Shown here: piece by piece, positions 43,251 to 52,538 of the stretch
Position numbering within the stretch: position 1 is the first letter of the stretch
How the letters are laid out: every line of letters starts with the position of its first letter
NCBI RefSeq assembly: GCF_003217515.1
Contig: NZ_QJSX01000002.1
Coordinates: 207,242-271,241, forward strand
Direction of reading: 5' to 3'
Source of the DNA: Deinococcus yavapaiensis KR-236
GTDB lineage: Bacteria > Deinococcota > Deinococci > Deinococcales > Deinococcaceae
Length of the DNA: 64,000 nucleotides
Program-made: the position numbers and the translations under genes
Notes under the pieces: generated by a model
The model's database searches: none
What the model saw: only the letters and a program-made list of their open reading frames with translations
What the model was told of the DNA's origin: nothing

Positions 43251-43696
43251 GGCGTGTCCTTTCGAAGATCACGCTCGACGCGGGCGACCAACGCCTCGTC
43301 GACGCCTTCGCCGCGTGGCGCGCTACTCGCGCCGCGCAAGTAGCGCGCCAGCAGAAACGACCCGCCGAGCAGCGCGACGCCCGGAATCGCCCACAGCGCC
43401 AAGTTCACGCCTCGCATCGGCGGGTCGAGCAACACCGTTTCGCCAAAGCGCGACGAGAAGTAAGCGTAGATGTCCGTGTCGGAGCGCCCCGCCGCGATTT
43501 GCGCGCGCACTTCGCGCATCATGTTCTGCGACAACTCCGACGGAGAGTGCGTGATCGGCACGGCGCTGCACACCGGGCAGCGCAAGTTGTCCCCGATGCG
43601 TTGCGCTCGCCTTTCTTGCGTCGGCGTGAGGTTCTGCGCGGCGGCGATCGTCAAGGCGAACACGACGAGCAAGGTCAGGAGGCGGCGCACGCTCAC
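43247..43696 (-). CDS. ccmH: Cytochrome c maturation protein CcmH
   Basis: 149-residue thiol oxidoreductase. Signal peptide 1-20, then the redox motif LRCPVC (Cys40, Cys43) in the three-helix CcmH domain, and a C-terminal membrane helix (about 100-117). It reduces or presents the apocytochrome CxxCH motif for haem attachment. GTG 43696 overlaps the preceding stop (GTGA). Confidence 0.93.
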   Translation of the reverse strand: MSVRRLLTLLVVFALTIAAAQNLTPTQERRAQRIGDNLRCPVCSAVPITHSPSELSQNMMREVRAQIAAGRSDTDIYAYFSSRFGETVLLDPPMRGVNLALWAIPGVALLGGSFLLARYLRGASSAPRGEGVDEALVARVERDLRKDTP

Positions 43697-44217
43697 AACT
43701 CCACCCCGAGCTTCGCGAGCTCTTGCGTGAACTGATCGCGCACTTGCGTGAGGTCGATGCGGAAGTGCCGGACGATCTTGCCGCTCGGATCGATGACGAA
43801 CGTTTCGGGCACGGCGCCGACACCGTACTCAATGGCCGTCTCGGAGTTAGGATCGAGCGCGGTGGGAAAGGCGAGTCCGTACTCCTGCTTGAAGGCCTGG
43901 GCGTCCTTCTCGCGGTCTTGGAAGGCGATGCCGACGACGGCGAGGCCGCTCGCCGACTGCTTCTCGGCGAGTTGGCGCAGCAGCGGCGCTTCCTCTCGGC
44001 ACGGCACGCACCACGACGCCCAGAAGTTCACGACGACGGGCCGTCCCTTGAGCGACGCGAGGCTGACCGTGCCTCCGTCGAGGGTGGTGAGGGTGAAGTT
44101 CGGAGCTTGCTTGCCGACGAGCGGCCCGCCCGCGTCTTGCGGATTGCCGCGCAGCAGCGCGAGGGCGAGGATGGCGACGAGCGCGGCGGCGAGGATAGGG
44201 GGGATCCAGCGTTTCAA
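43693..44217 (-). CDS. ccmG: Thiol-disulfide protein of the CcmG/ResA/TlpA type
   Basis: 174-residue membrane-anchored thioredoxin. One helix at 6-23 is followed by a thioredoxin fold with WASWCVPC (Cys70, Cys73) and the cis-Pro in VGAVPETFVIDPSG. It passes electrons from CcdA to the apocytochrome or CcmH. TTG 44217 is chosen for the GGAGTGAG ribosome site; the frame itself runs far upstream through ccmF only as a shadow. 17 nt separate it from ccmF. Confidence 0.93.
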   Translation of the reverse strand: MKRWIPPILAAALVAILALALLRGNPQDAGGPLVGKQAPNFTLTTLDGGTVSLASLKGRPVVVNFWASWCVPCREEAPLLRQLAEKQSASGLAVVGIAFQDREKDAQAFKQEYGLAFPTALDPNSETAIEYGVGAVPETFVIDPSGKIVRHFRIDLTQVRDQFTQELAKLGVEL

Positions 44218-44234
44218 AGTCTCACTCCAGATGC

Positions 44235-46208
44235 TCAGTCGGTGGCAGGGGCGACGCGTGTGGAGCGGCTCGGAACCCGCGCCGGGGCGGGCGCGGCGAG
44301 CGTGAGGCCCGCGCCGAGCACGACGACGAGCGTGCCCCACCAAATCCACGAGACGAGCGGCGACTCGATAAGACGAATGTTGACCCACGCGCCTTTCGCG
44401 TCGTACGCGGTCACCACGAGGTACGTGTCGCCGAGCAAGGCGTAGCGTACGGCGGGCGTCGCCACGGGATCGCGTGAGGTGACGTAGGCGTTGTTGCGCG
44501 GTCGGTACTCCACGCCGTCCACCAAGACACGGGCGTACACGGACTGACGGTCGGGCAGCCGCTCGGTGCCCAGCCCGAGGAAGGTCAGGCGCTCGTGCAA
44601 GGCTTTGTGCGCCTTGTTCTGCTCCAGCGTCACGATCGTCTCGGCGCGGTACGTGCCGCTGAAGGCGAAGCCGAGCGCGACGATCGCAATGCCGAGGTGC
44701 GCGAGGTACGCGCCGTAACGACGAGGCTGCTCGCGCACGAGCGTCACGAGGCCCGCGCGCCGCTGACGAGCGGCCCGCACGGTGAGTTGCGCGAGCCCCG
44801 CGATGTTGTACGCGACGAGCCCGCAGGTGAGCAGCACCCCGATTTCGTGCGCGCCGACCGCCAGTCCGGTCAGCACGGCGAGCACGAACATGAGGGCGGG
44901 AAACCGCAAAGCGTTCAGCAACTTCTCGCCCGGCGCGCGCCGCCACGGCAGCAGGGGGCCGACGCCCATCAAGAACAGGATGAGGAGCCCGAGCGGAATG
45001 GCGAAGACGTTGAAGAAGGGTGGTCCGACGCTGATGCGCGTTCCTTGAATGGCCTCCACGAAGGCCGGGAAGAGCGTTCCGACGACGACCATGATCGCGA
45101 ACACGAGGAAGACGACGTTTCCGGCGAGGTACGCGCCTTCGCGTGAAACGGGTTGGTCGACGCTGTGCTCGTCGCGCAAAAGCGGCGCGCGCCACGTCGC
45201 GAGGACGAGGCCCCCGAGGATCAGCACGCCGAAGAAGCCGAGGAACACCGGGCCCACCGGCCCGTTGCCGAAGGCGTGCACGCTTTGTACGACGCCCGAG
45301 CGGTTGAGGAACGTTCCGAGGATCGTCGCGGCGTACGCCGCGACGATCAGCCAAACGTTCCAGCGCACAAGGATACGGCGACGCTCTTGGACTTGCAGCG
45401 AGTGCAAAAAGGCCGTCGCGAGCAGCCAAGGCACGAACGACGCGTTCTCGACCGGGTCCCACGCCCAGTAGCCGCCCCAGCCCAACACCTCGTAACTCCA
45501 CCAACCGCCCGCGACGATCGCGGCCGTCAGGAAGGCCCACGCCACCAACGTCCAACGGCGCGTCTGCACGAGCCACAGGTTGCCCGTGCGGCCTGTCAAA
45601 AGCGCGGCGACGCCGTACGCGAACGGCACGGCGAGTCCCACGAAGCCGATGTACATCAGCACGGGGTGTACCGCCATCATCCAGTGGTTTTGCAAGAGGG
45701 GATTGGGTCCCGCGCCTTGAGCGGGCGGATTGGCGACCGGGGTGAACGGACTGGCGACCGTGGCGTTCACGCCGACGAAGAACAGCAGGCTCACGAACAT
45801 CGACGCGAGCACCCAGGGCTTCAGGGCGTCTTTTTTCGCGACGGTCGCGACGAGGAAGGTGAAGAGCGCGAGCAGCCACGCCCATAGCAGAATCGAGCCT
45901 TCCAGCGCGCCCCAAAGCGAGACGATCTTCACCCACAGCGGCGAAACCGTCATCGAGTGATCGGCGACGAACCTCACGCTGAAGTCGTCGCGCAAAAGCG
46001 CCGACCAGAGAGCGATCAAGGCGAGGGTGGCGAAGCCGAACACGGCCCACGTGACGCGCGACGCGCTCTCCGTGAGGCGGTCGTCGCGGCGTACGCCGCC
46101 GAGCACGGCGAGCGAGAAGCCGCTCAGCGTGAAGGCGAGCGCGGCGAGCAGCGCGACTTGACCGAACGCCCCGAGCGGCGACAGGTCGAACGAGATGAGG
46201 TTCAGCAC
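44235..46208 (-). CDS. ccmF: Haem lyase CcmF
   Basis: 657-residue polytopic membrane protein with about fifteen helices. The tryptophan-rich haem-handling WWD loop is WSYEVLGWGGYWAWDPVENA, flanked by His residues in HHP-type positions (NHWMMAVHPVLMY and LATAFLHSL). The large C-terminal periplasmic domain begins near 500. It attaches haem delivered by CcmE to apocytochrome thiols. GTG 46208 with GGAGG upstream is 93 nt after ccmE. Confidence 0.94.
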   Translation of the reverse strand: MLNLISFDLSPLGAFGQVALLAALAFTLSGFSLAVLGGVRRDDRLTESASRVTWAVFGFATLALIALWSALLRDDFSVRFVADHSMTVSPLWVKIVSLWGALEGSILLWAWLLALFTFLVATVAKKDALKPWVLASMFVSLLFFVGVNATVASPFTPVANPPAQGAGPNPLLQNHWMMAVHPVLMYIGFVGLAVPFAYGVAALLTGRTGNLWLVQTRRWTLVAWAFLTAAIVAGGWWSYEVLGWGGYWAWDPVENASFVPWLLATAFLHSLQVQERRRILVRWNVWLIVAAYAATILGTFLNRSGVVQSVHAFGNGPVGPVFLGFFGVLILGGLVLATWRAPLLRDEHSVDQPVSREGAYLAGNVVFLVFAIMVVVGTLFPAFVEAIQGTRISVGPPFFNVFAIPLGLLILFLMGVGPLLPWRRAPGEKLLNALRFPALMFVLAVLTGLAVGAHEIGVLLTCGLVAYNIAGLAQLTVRAARQRRAGLVTLVREQPRRYGAYLAHLGIAIVALGFAFSGTYRAETIVTLEQNKAHKALHERLTFLGLGTERLPDRQSVYARVLVDGVEYRPRNNAYVTSRDPVATPAVRYALLGDTYLVVTAYDAKGAWVNIRLIESPLVSWIWWGTLVVVLGAGLTLAAPAPARVPSRSTRVAPATD

Positions 46209-46301
46209 AAGAAACGCCTCCGAGGCGAGAAGTTCGACGACGTGAAAGCAAGAAGCCCGATCAGTCTACGAAGAGGCGGGCGGTCAGGTGTCCCTTCGCG
46301 C

Positions 46302-46778
46302 TTACTTCGTGTCTTCGAGCTTGGTGTTCTGCAGCAGGCGCTTGATGTCCGCTTGGGACTTTGGCGCGGCGTACTCCTCGGAGTGCTTCACGAGAAGATT
46401 GCTCGCTTGGAAGGTGCCGTTTTCCATCTTGCCTTCCACGACGACGCCGTTGTTGTTCTTGAACAGGGCCGTCACGGCGCCTTGGTACTTCACGGGGTAC
46501 GACGCCGTTCCGTCGGTGATCGTGAAGTGCAACGCCTGCGACTTCGCGTCGTACTCGGCGTTTTGCACGAGGCCGCCGAGGCGCAAGGTGCGGTTTTGGA
46601 ACTGCGCTGCCTTCTCCTGGTACTCCAGGGGCGTCAGGAAGTACACGAGGTTGTTGCCGAGGCTGGAAAACAGCATGTACCCGCCGCCCGCGACGAGAAG
46701 GGCGAGGGCGAGGGCGTACGGCAGCGGATTGCGCCTGCGCCGCCGAGGCGGCGCGAGGGGAGCGCCTTGCGTGGTCAC
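46302..46778 (-). CDS. ccmE: Haem chaperone CcmE
   Basis: 158-residue periplasmic haem chaperone. After a basic N-terminus and one membrane anchor (about 20-36), the OB-fold ends with LLVKHSEEY, where His132 is the expected covalent haem ligand and Tyr136 the conserved partner. So it is the His-type rather than the archaeal Cys-type CcmE. GTG 46778 overlaps the ccmD stop (GTGA). Confidence 0.94.
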   Translation of the reverse strand: MTTQGAPLAPPRRRRRNPLPYALALALLVAGGGYMLFSSLGNNLVYFLTPLEYQEKAAQFQNRTLRLGGLVQNAEYDAKSQALHFTITDGTASYPVKYQGAVTALFKNNNGVVVEGKMENGTFQASNLLVKHSEEYAAPKSQADIKRLLQNTKLEDTK

Positions 46779-46885
46779 TCGTCACGCTCCCGCCGCAAGC
46801 GGTAGAAGAGCAGGCCGACATAGCCGATCAGCGCGGCGAGGGTCACGCTGTACATCCACCAGACGAACGGAGCGAATTGATCCAT
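46775..46885 (-). CDS. ccmD: Haem exporter small subunit CcmD
   Basis: 36-codon gene, easy to miss. It encodes MDQFAPFVWWMYSVTLAALI... with one membrane helix (about 8-27) and a basic C-terminus, as in CcmD, which releases holo-CcmE from the CcmABC complex. ATG 46885 has AAGGAGG 7-8 nt upstream and starts 1 nt after ccmC; its stop overlaps ccmE. Confidence 0.88.
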   Translation of the reverse strand: MDQFAPFVWWMYSVTLAALIGYVGLLFYRLRRERDE

Positions 46886-46886
46886 C

Positions 46887-47594
46887 TCAGACCTCCTTGA
46901 GAGTCGGCGCGCCCGCGCGAACGTCGAACTCGCGTTCCTCGCGAGCTTCGACTCGCGCGGCCAACTTGGCGCGCAGACGCAGGAAGAAGAAGTACATGAT
47001 GCTGAAGGCGAGCAAATTGAACAGCAGAGCTTGCACCATGCGCGGGTCCGCGCTGATGTTCGTCTTGCCGAGCAACTGGAACGTCGGGGTTTGATGAATG
47101 GAGCGCCACCAGTACACGCTCATGTAATTGACGGGAATGTACAGTGTGCCCGCGATGCCGATGACGGACGCGACGCGAGCGCGCCGGTCCGGATCTTCGA
47201 TGAGGCCGCGCACGAGAAAGTAGCCGCCGTAGATGACGAGCGCGAGCGCCGTCGTGACGAGGCGCGGATCCCACGTCCAATACGTTCCCCAAGTGGGACG
47301 CGCCCACAAGCTGCCGCCGAGCAAGGTCAGCGCGGTCAGCAAAAGGCCGATTTCCGCGCTTGACATGGCAAGTCGGTCGAAGCGGCGCTGGCGGGTGATC
47401 AGGTAGACGAGGCCGAACAAGAAGGTGCCCCCGTACGCGATGTACGACATCCACGCGCTCGGCACGTGAAGATACATGAGCCGCACGAGGTCGCCTTGAT
47501 TGACGTCAGGCGGCGACACGAACGCGAAGTACAAGCCGACGGCGAAGGAAACGAAGGTTGCGACCCCGAGGACGGGGGTGATGCGGTCTTTCAT
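46887..47594 (-). CDS. ccmC: Haem exporter protein CcmC
   Basis: 235-residue membrane protein with six helices. The WWD-type motif is WGTYWTWDPRLV, with flanking His in LHVPSAWM and RSIHQTP, the haem-binding pair of CcmC. It loads haem on CcmE. ATG 47594 has AGGAGAG upstream. The 155-nt gap from ccmB is the largest inside the train; a TACAAT box lies in it (47715-47720 region), so an internal promoter is possible. Confidence 0.93.
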   Translation of the reverse strand: MKDRITPVLGVATFVSFAVGLYFAFVSPPDVNQGDLVRLMYLHVPSAWMSYIAYGGTFLFGLVYLITRQRRFDRLAMSSAEIGLLLTALTLLGGSLWARPTWGTYWTWDPRLVTTALALVIYGGYFLVRGLIEDPDRRARVASVIGIAGTLYIPVNYMSVYWWRSIHQTPTFQLLGKTNISADPRMVQALLFNLLAFSIMYFFFLRLRAKLAARVEAREEREFDVRAGAPTLKEV

Positions 47595-47749
47595 GCGTGA
47601 CTCTCCTGAGCGAGGACGGCGCAGTCGCCGACGTCCGCACGACGCGGAAAAAGACGACGGTAGCGACCTCAGAATGCCGTTCCGGGCGGCGGTTGCCAAG
47701 GGCGAATATCCCATTGTATACGCCCGGAATCGCGTTCGGACGGCGGCTT

Positions 47750-48451
47750 TCAACTCTCGATGGCGTACGGAAAGAGCAAGGTGGAGATGACAATCGCGGC
47801 GACGTCGTACAGCAGCAGCAGTTGAACGGCCGCCGAGGTCTCGGCGCTCAGCCCTCCCGCGAACAAGAGGCCCGTGGCGCGCACGCTGAACAGCACGACG
47901 GGCACCAACACCGGAAAGGCGAGCACGGGCAGCAGCGCTTCGCGCGCCCGGAGATTCACGGTGATCGCCGCGTAGAAGCAACTCGTCGCCGCGAAGCCCA
48001 CGAGACCGAGCAGCACGACGAGCGCGAAGCCGAACCACGACGAGGCGGACACGCCCGCGTCCGGACCGAGGCCGTACACGAGCGCCGCGATCGGCACGAC
48101 GAGCACGGCGAGCACGACCAGTTGCACCACCGTCGACAAGAGCTTGCCGAGGTACAGCGTCTCGTGGGGCACCGGGTAGAGGGTCAGCGCTTCGAGCGCG
48201 CCCGCTTCCTGCTCGGACGCGAACGCTCGCCCGGCGGCGATCGCGGCGGCGAGGGCGAGGGCGCTCCACAAGATGCCCGCCGCCGCGGTCCTGAGGCGGT
48301 TTTCGTCCGGCCCAAGCGCGAAGCCGAGAATCAGCATCAGCATGCCCGCGAAGAACACCGTGGACGTGAGGACGTCGCGCGTCCGTCCAGACAAGCGTCC
48401 GTCCTTCGCGGCGACGACGAACACCGCGCGCCAACCGACGCCGCTCCTCAC
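47750..48451 (-). CDS. ccmB: Haem exporter permease CcmB
   Basis: 233-residue membrane protein with six helices. It opens with a cytoplasmic helix ending in AAKDGRLSGRTRDVLTS and has the family segment EQEAGALEALTLYPVPHETLYLGK, the coupling loop to CcmA. GTG 48451 overlaps the ccmA stop (GTGA). Works with CcmA and CcmC in an ATP-driven step of CcmE haem release. Confidence 0.92.
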   Translation of the reverse strand: MRSGVGWRAVFVVAAKDGRLSGRTRDVLTSTVFFAGMLMLILGFALGPDENRLRTAAAGILWSALALAAAIAAGRAFASEQEAGALEALTLYPVPHETLYLGKLLSTVVQLVVLAVLVVPIAALVYGLGPDAGVSASSWFGFALVVLLGLVGFAATSCFYAAITVNLRAREALLPVLAFPVLVPVVLFSVRATGLLFAGGLSAETSAAVQLLLLYDVAAIVISTLLFPYAIES

Positions 48452-49098
48452 GCGTCTCCCAGCTGCCCGCTTCGCATAAACAAGGTCCGGTCGGTGACGC
48501 GGGCGGCGAGATCGGGCTCGTGCGCGGCGAGGATGAGGCTGCTGCCCGCCTCGCGCGCTTCGCGCAGCAATTCCAGCGTGAGCTGCCGACCCGCCGCGTC
48601 GAGATTCGCGAACGGCTCGTCGACGAGCAGCAAAGGCGGGCGGAGAAGGGCCATGCGGGCGAGCGCGGCGCGCTTTCTCATGCCCGCGCTGAGAAAACGC
48701 GTGCGGCGATTGGCGGCGCGCGAAAGATCCACGCGCGCGAGCGCCGCCTCCACGTTGCCTTTCTTGCCGTGCATGTCGAGCGCGAAACGCAAGTTCTCGG
48801 CGGGCGTGAGGTCCGGGTAGAGGCCCATCTCGTGCGACAGCAGGTGTACGTGCTCGCGTACCGAGCGGCGGTCACGCACGTCGAATCCGAGAATGCGGCC
48901 CTCGCCACGCGTGGGTGAAATTGCCGAGGACAGCATTCTCAGCAGCGTCGTCTTGCCCGCTCCGTTCGCTCCGAGAATCGCCACGCCTTCCCCGATCCGC
49001 ACGTCGAGGTCGAGGGAGCGCAGGACGAATTCGCGCTCCAAACGCACGAAGATGCCGCGCAGTTGCACGGCATGGTCGGGAAGGGAGGGAGCTGTCAC
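48448..49098 (-). CDS. ccmA: Haem exporter ATP-binding protein CcmA
   Basis: 216-residue ABC ATPase with Walker A GANGAGKTT, signature LSAGMRKR (the G-M variant is normal for CcmA) and Walker B LLLVDEPFANLD. GTG 49098 overlaps the ccdA stop (GTGA); a much longer frame upstream is shadow of ccdA. Confidence 0.92.
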   Translation of the reverse strand: MTAPSLPDHAVQLRGIFVRLEREFVLRSLDLDVRIGEGVAILGANGAGKTTLLRMLSSAISPTRGEGRILGFDVRDRRSVREHVHLLSHEMGLYPDLTPAENLRFALDMHGKKGNVEAALARVDLSRAANRRTRFLSAGMRKRAALARMALLRPPLLLVDEPFANLDAAGRQLTLELLREAREAGSSLILAAHEPDLAARVTDRTLFMRSGQLGDA

Positions 49099-49778
49099 AA
49101 CTTCAGCCACTGAGGCATCACCGCGTAGAAGAAGCTGGCCAGGCGCGTGAAGTCGCCCGTGAAGATCATGATGCCGACGACGATCAGCACCACTCCGCCG
49201 ATCTTCTCGAACAGCGGCGAGAGGCGAGTGATTTTGCGGACGTTGAGGCTGCGCCACAGCAACGCCGCGATGAAGAAGGGCACGGCCAACCCCAGCGTGT
49301 ACAACGTCAGCAGCAACACGCCTTGCGGAAGGCTCGCGTTGGACGACGCCAGGATCAAGATGCTGCCCAGCGCGGGACCGAGGCACGGGCTCCACCCGAA
49401 GCCGAACGCCGCGCCGAGCGCGATCGCGCCGTATCCTTGCGCGGACTCCATGCGGCGCGTGTCGCGCATCAGGAGCGGCAAGCGAAGCACGCCGAGCATC
49501 ATGAGGCCGAACAGCACGATGAGAACCGCACCGACGCGGCCCAGCACGATCTTGTTCGGAGCGAGGAGGGCGCCGAGGTAGCTCGCGGTCGCGCCGAGGG
49601 CGACGAACACCAGCGCGAATCCCGCGATGAACCCGAGGGCGCGCAGAATCGGAGACTTGCCGCCGCCGAGCACCCCGAGGTACGAGGGCACGAGAGGCAG
49701 CACGCAGGGCGACAAGAAGGACAACAGTCCTGCCGCGAACGCGAGGCCGAGGCCAGGAGGAGCTTCCACGAGGCTCAT
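49095..49778 (-). CDS. ccdA: Cytochrome c biogenesis protein CcdA
   Basis: 227-residue membrane thiol transporter with six helices and the paired redox cysteines Cys25 (LSPCVLP) and Cys132 (WSPCLGP). It moves electrons from cytosolic thioredoxin to CcmG. ATG 49778 starts 1 nt after the preceding stop. Canonical length for the short DsbD-core type. Confidence 0.93.
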   Translation of the reverse strand: MSLVEAPPGLGLAFAAGLLSFLSPCVLPLVPSYLGVLGGGKSPILRALGFIAGFALVFVALGATASYLGALLAPNKIVLGRVGAVLIVLFGLMMLGVLRLPLLMRDTRRMESAQGYGAIALGAAFGFGWSPCLGPALGSILILASSNASLPQGVLLLTLYTLGLAVPFFIAALLWRSLNVRKITRLSPLFEKIGGVVLIVVGIMIFTGDFTRLASFFYAVMPQWLKL

Positions 49779-49779
49779 T

Positions 49780-50160
49780 CTACAAAAGCGCTTTCAAAGC
49801 GCCCAAGTCGAACGTCCCCTCCCAGACGTTCAGGAGTCGACCCTCGCGCACGAGCAGGATCGTGGGGTAGACACGAACTTTCAAGGCGCGCGAAAAGGCG
49901 GTGGCGTCCTCGCCTCGCCATACGTCAAGTCCGTTCGGAGCGGACGCGGGAATCGCCTCGGCGTTCACGACCCGGATCGGGAGTTGCGAGGCGAGGACGT
50001 CCTTCCACAAAGCGCCGAGGTCGCCGCAATCGTGGCTGTACACGACGACGAGTTCCAACGCCGCCGCGCTCCACGGATGCCGTGGAAGGGCCTCGCCGAG
50101 CTTTGGCACGGCCTCCGCGGCGCTCAGAAGGGTGAGCGCCGCGAACCAGATCGTCCTCAC
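49780..50160 (-). CDS. Thioredoxin-fold protein with a single cysteine
   Basis: 126-residue exported protein. Signal peptide 1-17, then a thioredoxin-like pattern: strand VVVYSHDC, helix LWKDVLASQL, and the cis-Pro loop VRVYPTILLVREGRLL. The place of the CxxC motif reads Cys45-G-D-Leu48, so the resolving Cys is lost. It could be a thiol-binding chaperone or monothiol partner for the Ccm pathway rather than a disulfide reductase. GTG 50160 overlaps the PBP1A stop (GTGA), and ccdA begins 1 nt after it. Confidence 0.8.
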   Translation of the reverse strand: MRTIWFAALTLLSAAEAVPKLGEALPRHPWSAAALELVVVYSHDCGDLGALWKDVLASQLPIRVVNAEAIPASAPNGLDVWRGEDATAFSRALKVRVYPTILLVREGRLLNVWEGTFDLGALKALL

Positions 50161-52538
50161 GGAGCCCTCGCGGCCGGAGAGCCCGAAGAAGGCGTGGATG
50201 GCACGACCGGCGCTTGCGGCACGGCGTCCGTATTCGGTCGGTTCGACGCGGGAGTCGAGGGCTTCTTCGTCGCGTTGGGCGCTGGGGTCTCTTCGGGCAG
50301 GGGTGTGGGATTGGCGGGGGGCGCGTACCCTGGCAAGTCCTCGAGGCGCACGCGGCGCTCCACGATCGCCTCGGGCGGCGTGAACTCGGTGGCGAGTCGG
50401 CCGTTGCGGCGATCGAGCGCGACCCTCACGGTGTTGCCGTCGCCTTGCGGCGCGTTCACCTCGCGGTACAGCGGGCGCTCGTCCTCGTGCTGGATTTGGG
50501 TGTTCGCCGCCGATTGATACGTGGGGTCGAGCTTGGCGACCTCCACGCCGAGGCGCGGCTCTTGCGTGTACGTGATGCCTTCGGGCGCGGCGAACTGACG
50601 AGGCGGCTTTCCGGCGAGGGCGCCTTGCATCATCGTGCGCCAAATCGGCGGGTTATAGGTGCCCGAGAAGTCGCGGTTGCCCATTCCGCCGCCTTCCTGC
50701 TTGCCGACCCACACGGCGCCGACGTACATCGGCGTGACGCCCACGAACCACAAGTCCTTCACGAAGTTCGTCGTGCCCGTCTTGCCGCCCACTTGCCAGC
50801 CGGGAATCTTGGCGCGCACGGCGAGACTTTGCGGTCCCTGGTCGTTCACGACGCCCATCAGCATGTCGAGCCCGAGGTACGCCACTTGCGGACTCCACAC
50901 GCGCCGTTGCGTCGGCCGCTCTTGCGCCGCGTCGTACAAAATCTCGCCGGCCGCCGTCGTGACACGCTGAATGAAGCGCGGCTGCTTCCACGTCCCGCCG
51001 TTCACGAAGGGCGCGTAGGCCGCCGCCATGCCGAGCGGAGTGGTTTCCAGCGTTCCCAGGGCGAGCGACAAGCCCGAGTCCTTCGGCGGATTGAGGCCGA
51101 GGCTTTGCAACTTCTCGCGGAAGGTCGGCAAGCCCACGCCCACCGCGAGCTTGGCGGTTGGGATGTTCAACGAGCGGTCGAGCGCTTCGCGCAGCGTCAT
51201 GTCGCGGTAGTAGTACTTTCCGTCGAAGTTCTGGGGAGCGTACTTGCCGTTGGGGCATGTCGCGCACGGAAAGTCGGTCGGAGCGTCGAACTCCTCGTGC
51301 AACTGGTCGAACTGACCCGTCGAGAGCGCGGTCGTGTACAGCAACGGCTTGATGGACGAGCCGACTTGCCGCTGGCCTTGCGCGGCGTTGTTCCACTCCC
51401 TGGGCGGATTGTTGCCGACGAGCTTCTGGCCGACCATCGCCAGCACCTCGCCCGTGTACGGATCGAGCAGCACCGCGCCGAGGGTCGCGCCACTCGGCAC
51501 GATCGCTTGACGCGACGCGAGTTCCGCCGCCGACTGGGCTTGAGGATCGAGCGTCGTGTACACGTTCAGCCCGCCCGAGCGGTAGATGCGCTCGGCCCCG
51601 AAGCGCTTGATGAGCTCTTCCTCGACTTGCCGCACGAAGTGCGGAGCGCGCGTCGTCGTGACGGCCTTGAGATACGTTTGCGAACGGTCGACCAGCTTGG
51701 CGGAAGTGATGGTGCCGTTGGCGTCGTACTGCACGCGCCAACCGCGCGGTTGCAACTTCTCGCGCCACGCGGCGTTCGCTTGGGCGCGCGTCACCCAACC
51801 GTCCTCGACCATGCGGTCCAAGAGGGCGCGCATGTACGGACGTTGCAACTCGTAGCGCGGATAGTACAAGCCGGGGCTCGGGACGAGGGTCGTGAGGTAC
51901 GCCGCCTCGGCGAGCGAGAGGTCGCGCGGGCTCTTGCCGAAGTACGCTTGCGCCGCCGCGTGCAGTCCGTACAGTTCCACCGGACCCCCGTCGCCCCAGT
52001 AGATGACGTTGAGGTAGTCTTGCAAGATCTCTTCTTTGGTGAAGGACCGCTCGACTTGCACGGACAAAATCCACTCTTTGGCTTTACGCTCGATCGTTCG
52101 GGCGCGCTCCATGTCGCGCAACAACGTGTTGTTCACGAGCTGGTTCGTGAGGGTCGAACCGCCTTGCACACGCTCGTTTTGCAAAATGCGCCGCACTTGC
52201 CGTCCGATGCCGAACGGGTCGACGCCGTAGTGCTCGAAAAAGCGGCGGTCCTCGTTCGTGACGATGGAGGCCAGCATGTACGGGCTGATGCCGTCGAGCG
52301 AGACGATCGTGCGATTGACGTTCGCGTCCCCGAGGCGAGGAACGAGCGTGCCGAGCGGCGTGAGGTCGCGCGCGAAGACCCGCGTCGTGCTTTCGAGCGT
52401 CAGGGCGTCGAGCTCGCGGTAGTCGGGTAGTTCGCGCGCCCACTTCACGCCGTACGTCGCGATGACGCCGACGCCCACGACGCCGAGCGCGACGACCAAC
52501 GAGCACAAAAACACCAACGTGCGCCAAACGTACTTCAT
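50157..52538 (-). CDS. Class A penicillin-binding protein (PBP1A-like)
   Basis: 793-residue bifunctional murein synthase. One N-terminal membrane helix (10-30). The glycosyltransferase domain shows EDRRFFEHYGVDP with the catalytic Glu, and QGGSTLTNQ. The transpeptidase domain has the active-site SSIKP, the SLN triad and GGKTGTTN. The last 100 residues are a Pro/Thr/Ala-rich low-complexity tail, as in many PBP1A. ATG 52538 overlaps the stop of the receiver gene (ATGA). Confidence 0.94.
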   Translation of the reverse strand: MKYVWRTLVFLCSLVVALGVVGVGVIATYGVKWARELPDYRELDALTLESTTRVFARDLTPLGTLVPRLGDANVNRTIVSLDGISPYMLASIVTNEDRRFFEHYGVDPFGIGRQVRRILQNERVQGGSTLTNQLVNNTLLRDMERARTIERKAKEWILSVQVERSFTKEEILQDYLNVIYWGDGGPVELYGLHAAAQAYFGKSPRDLSLAEAAYLTTLVPSPGLYYPRYELQRPYMRALLDRMVEDGWVTRAQANAAWREKLQPRGWRVQYDANGTITSAKLVDRSQTYLKAVTTTRAPHFVRQVEEELIKRFGAERIYRSGGLNVYTTLDPQAQSAAELASRQAIVPSGATLGAVLLDPYTGEVLAMVGQKLVGNNPPREWNNAAQGQRQVGSSIKPLLYTTALSTGQFDQLHEEFDAPTDFPCATCPNGKYAPQNFDGKYYYRDMTLREALDRSLNIPTAKLAVGVGLPTFREKLQSLGLNPPKDSGLSLALGTLETTPLGMAAAYAPFVNGGTWKQPRFIQRVTTAAGEILYDAAQERPTQRRVWSPQVAYLGLDMLMGVVNDQGPQSLAVRAKIPGWQVGGKTGTTNFVKDLWFVGVTPMYVGAVWVGKQEGGGMGNRDFSGTYNPPIWRTMMQGALAGKPPRQFAAPEGITYTQEPRLGVEVAKLDPTYQSAANTQIQHEDERPLYREVNAPQGDGNTVRVALDRRNGRLATEFTPPEAIVERRVRLEDLPGYAPPANPTPLPEETPAPNATKKPSTPASNRPNTDAVPQAPVVPSTPSSGSPAARAP

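Noticed and set aside
43693..46251. 852-codon open frame on the minus strand
   Set aside because: Arg/Ala-rich shadow of ccmF in another frame; only its last 174 codons, the CcmG-like protein, are real.
47595..47749. In-frame upstream extension of ccmC from ATG near 47714
   Set aside because: The extension is Arg/Ser-rich, has no homology look, and ATG 47594 has its own ribosome site.
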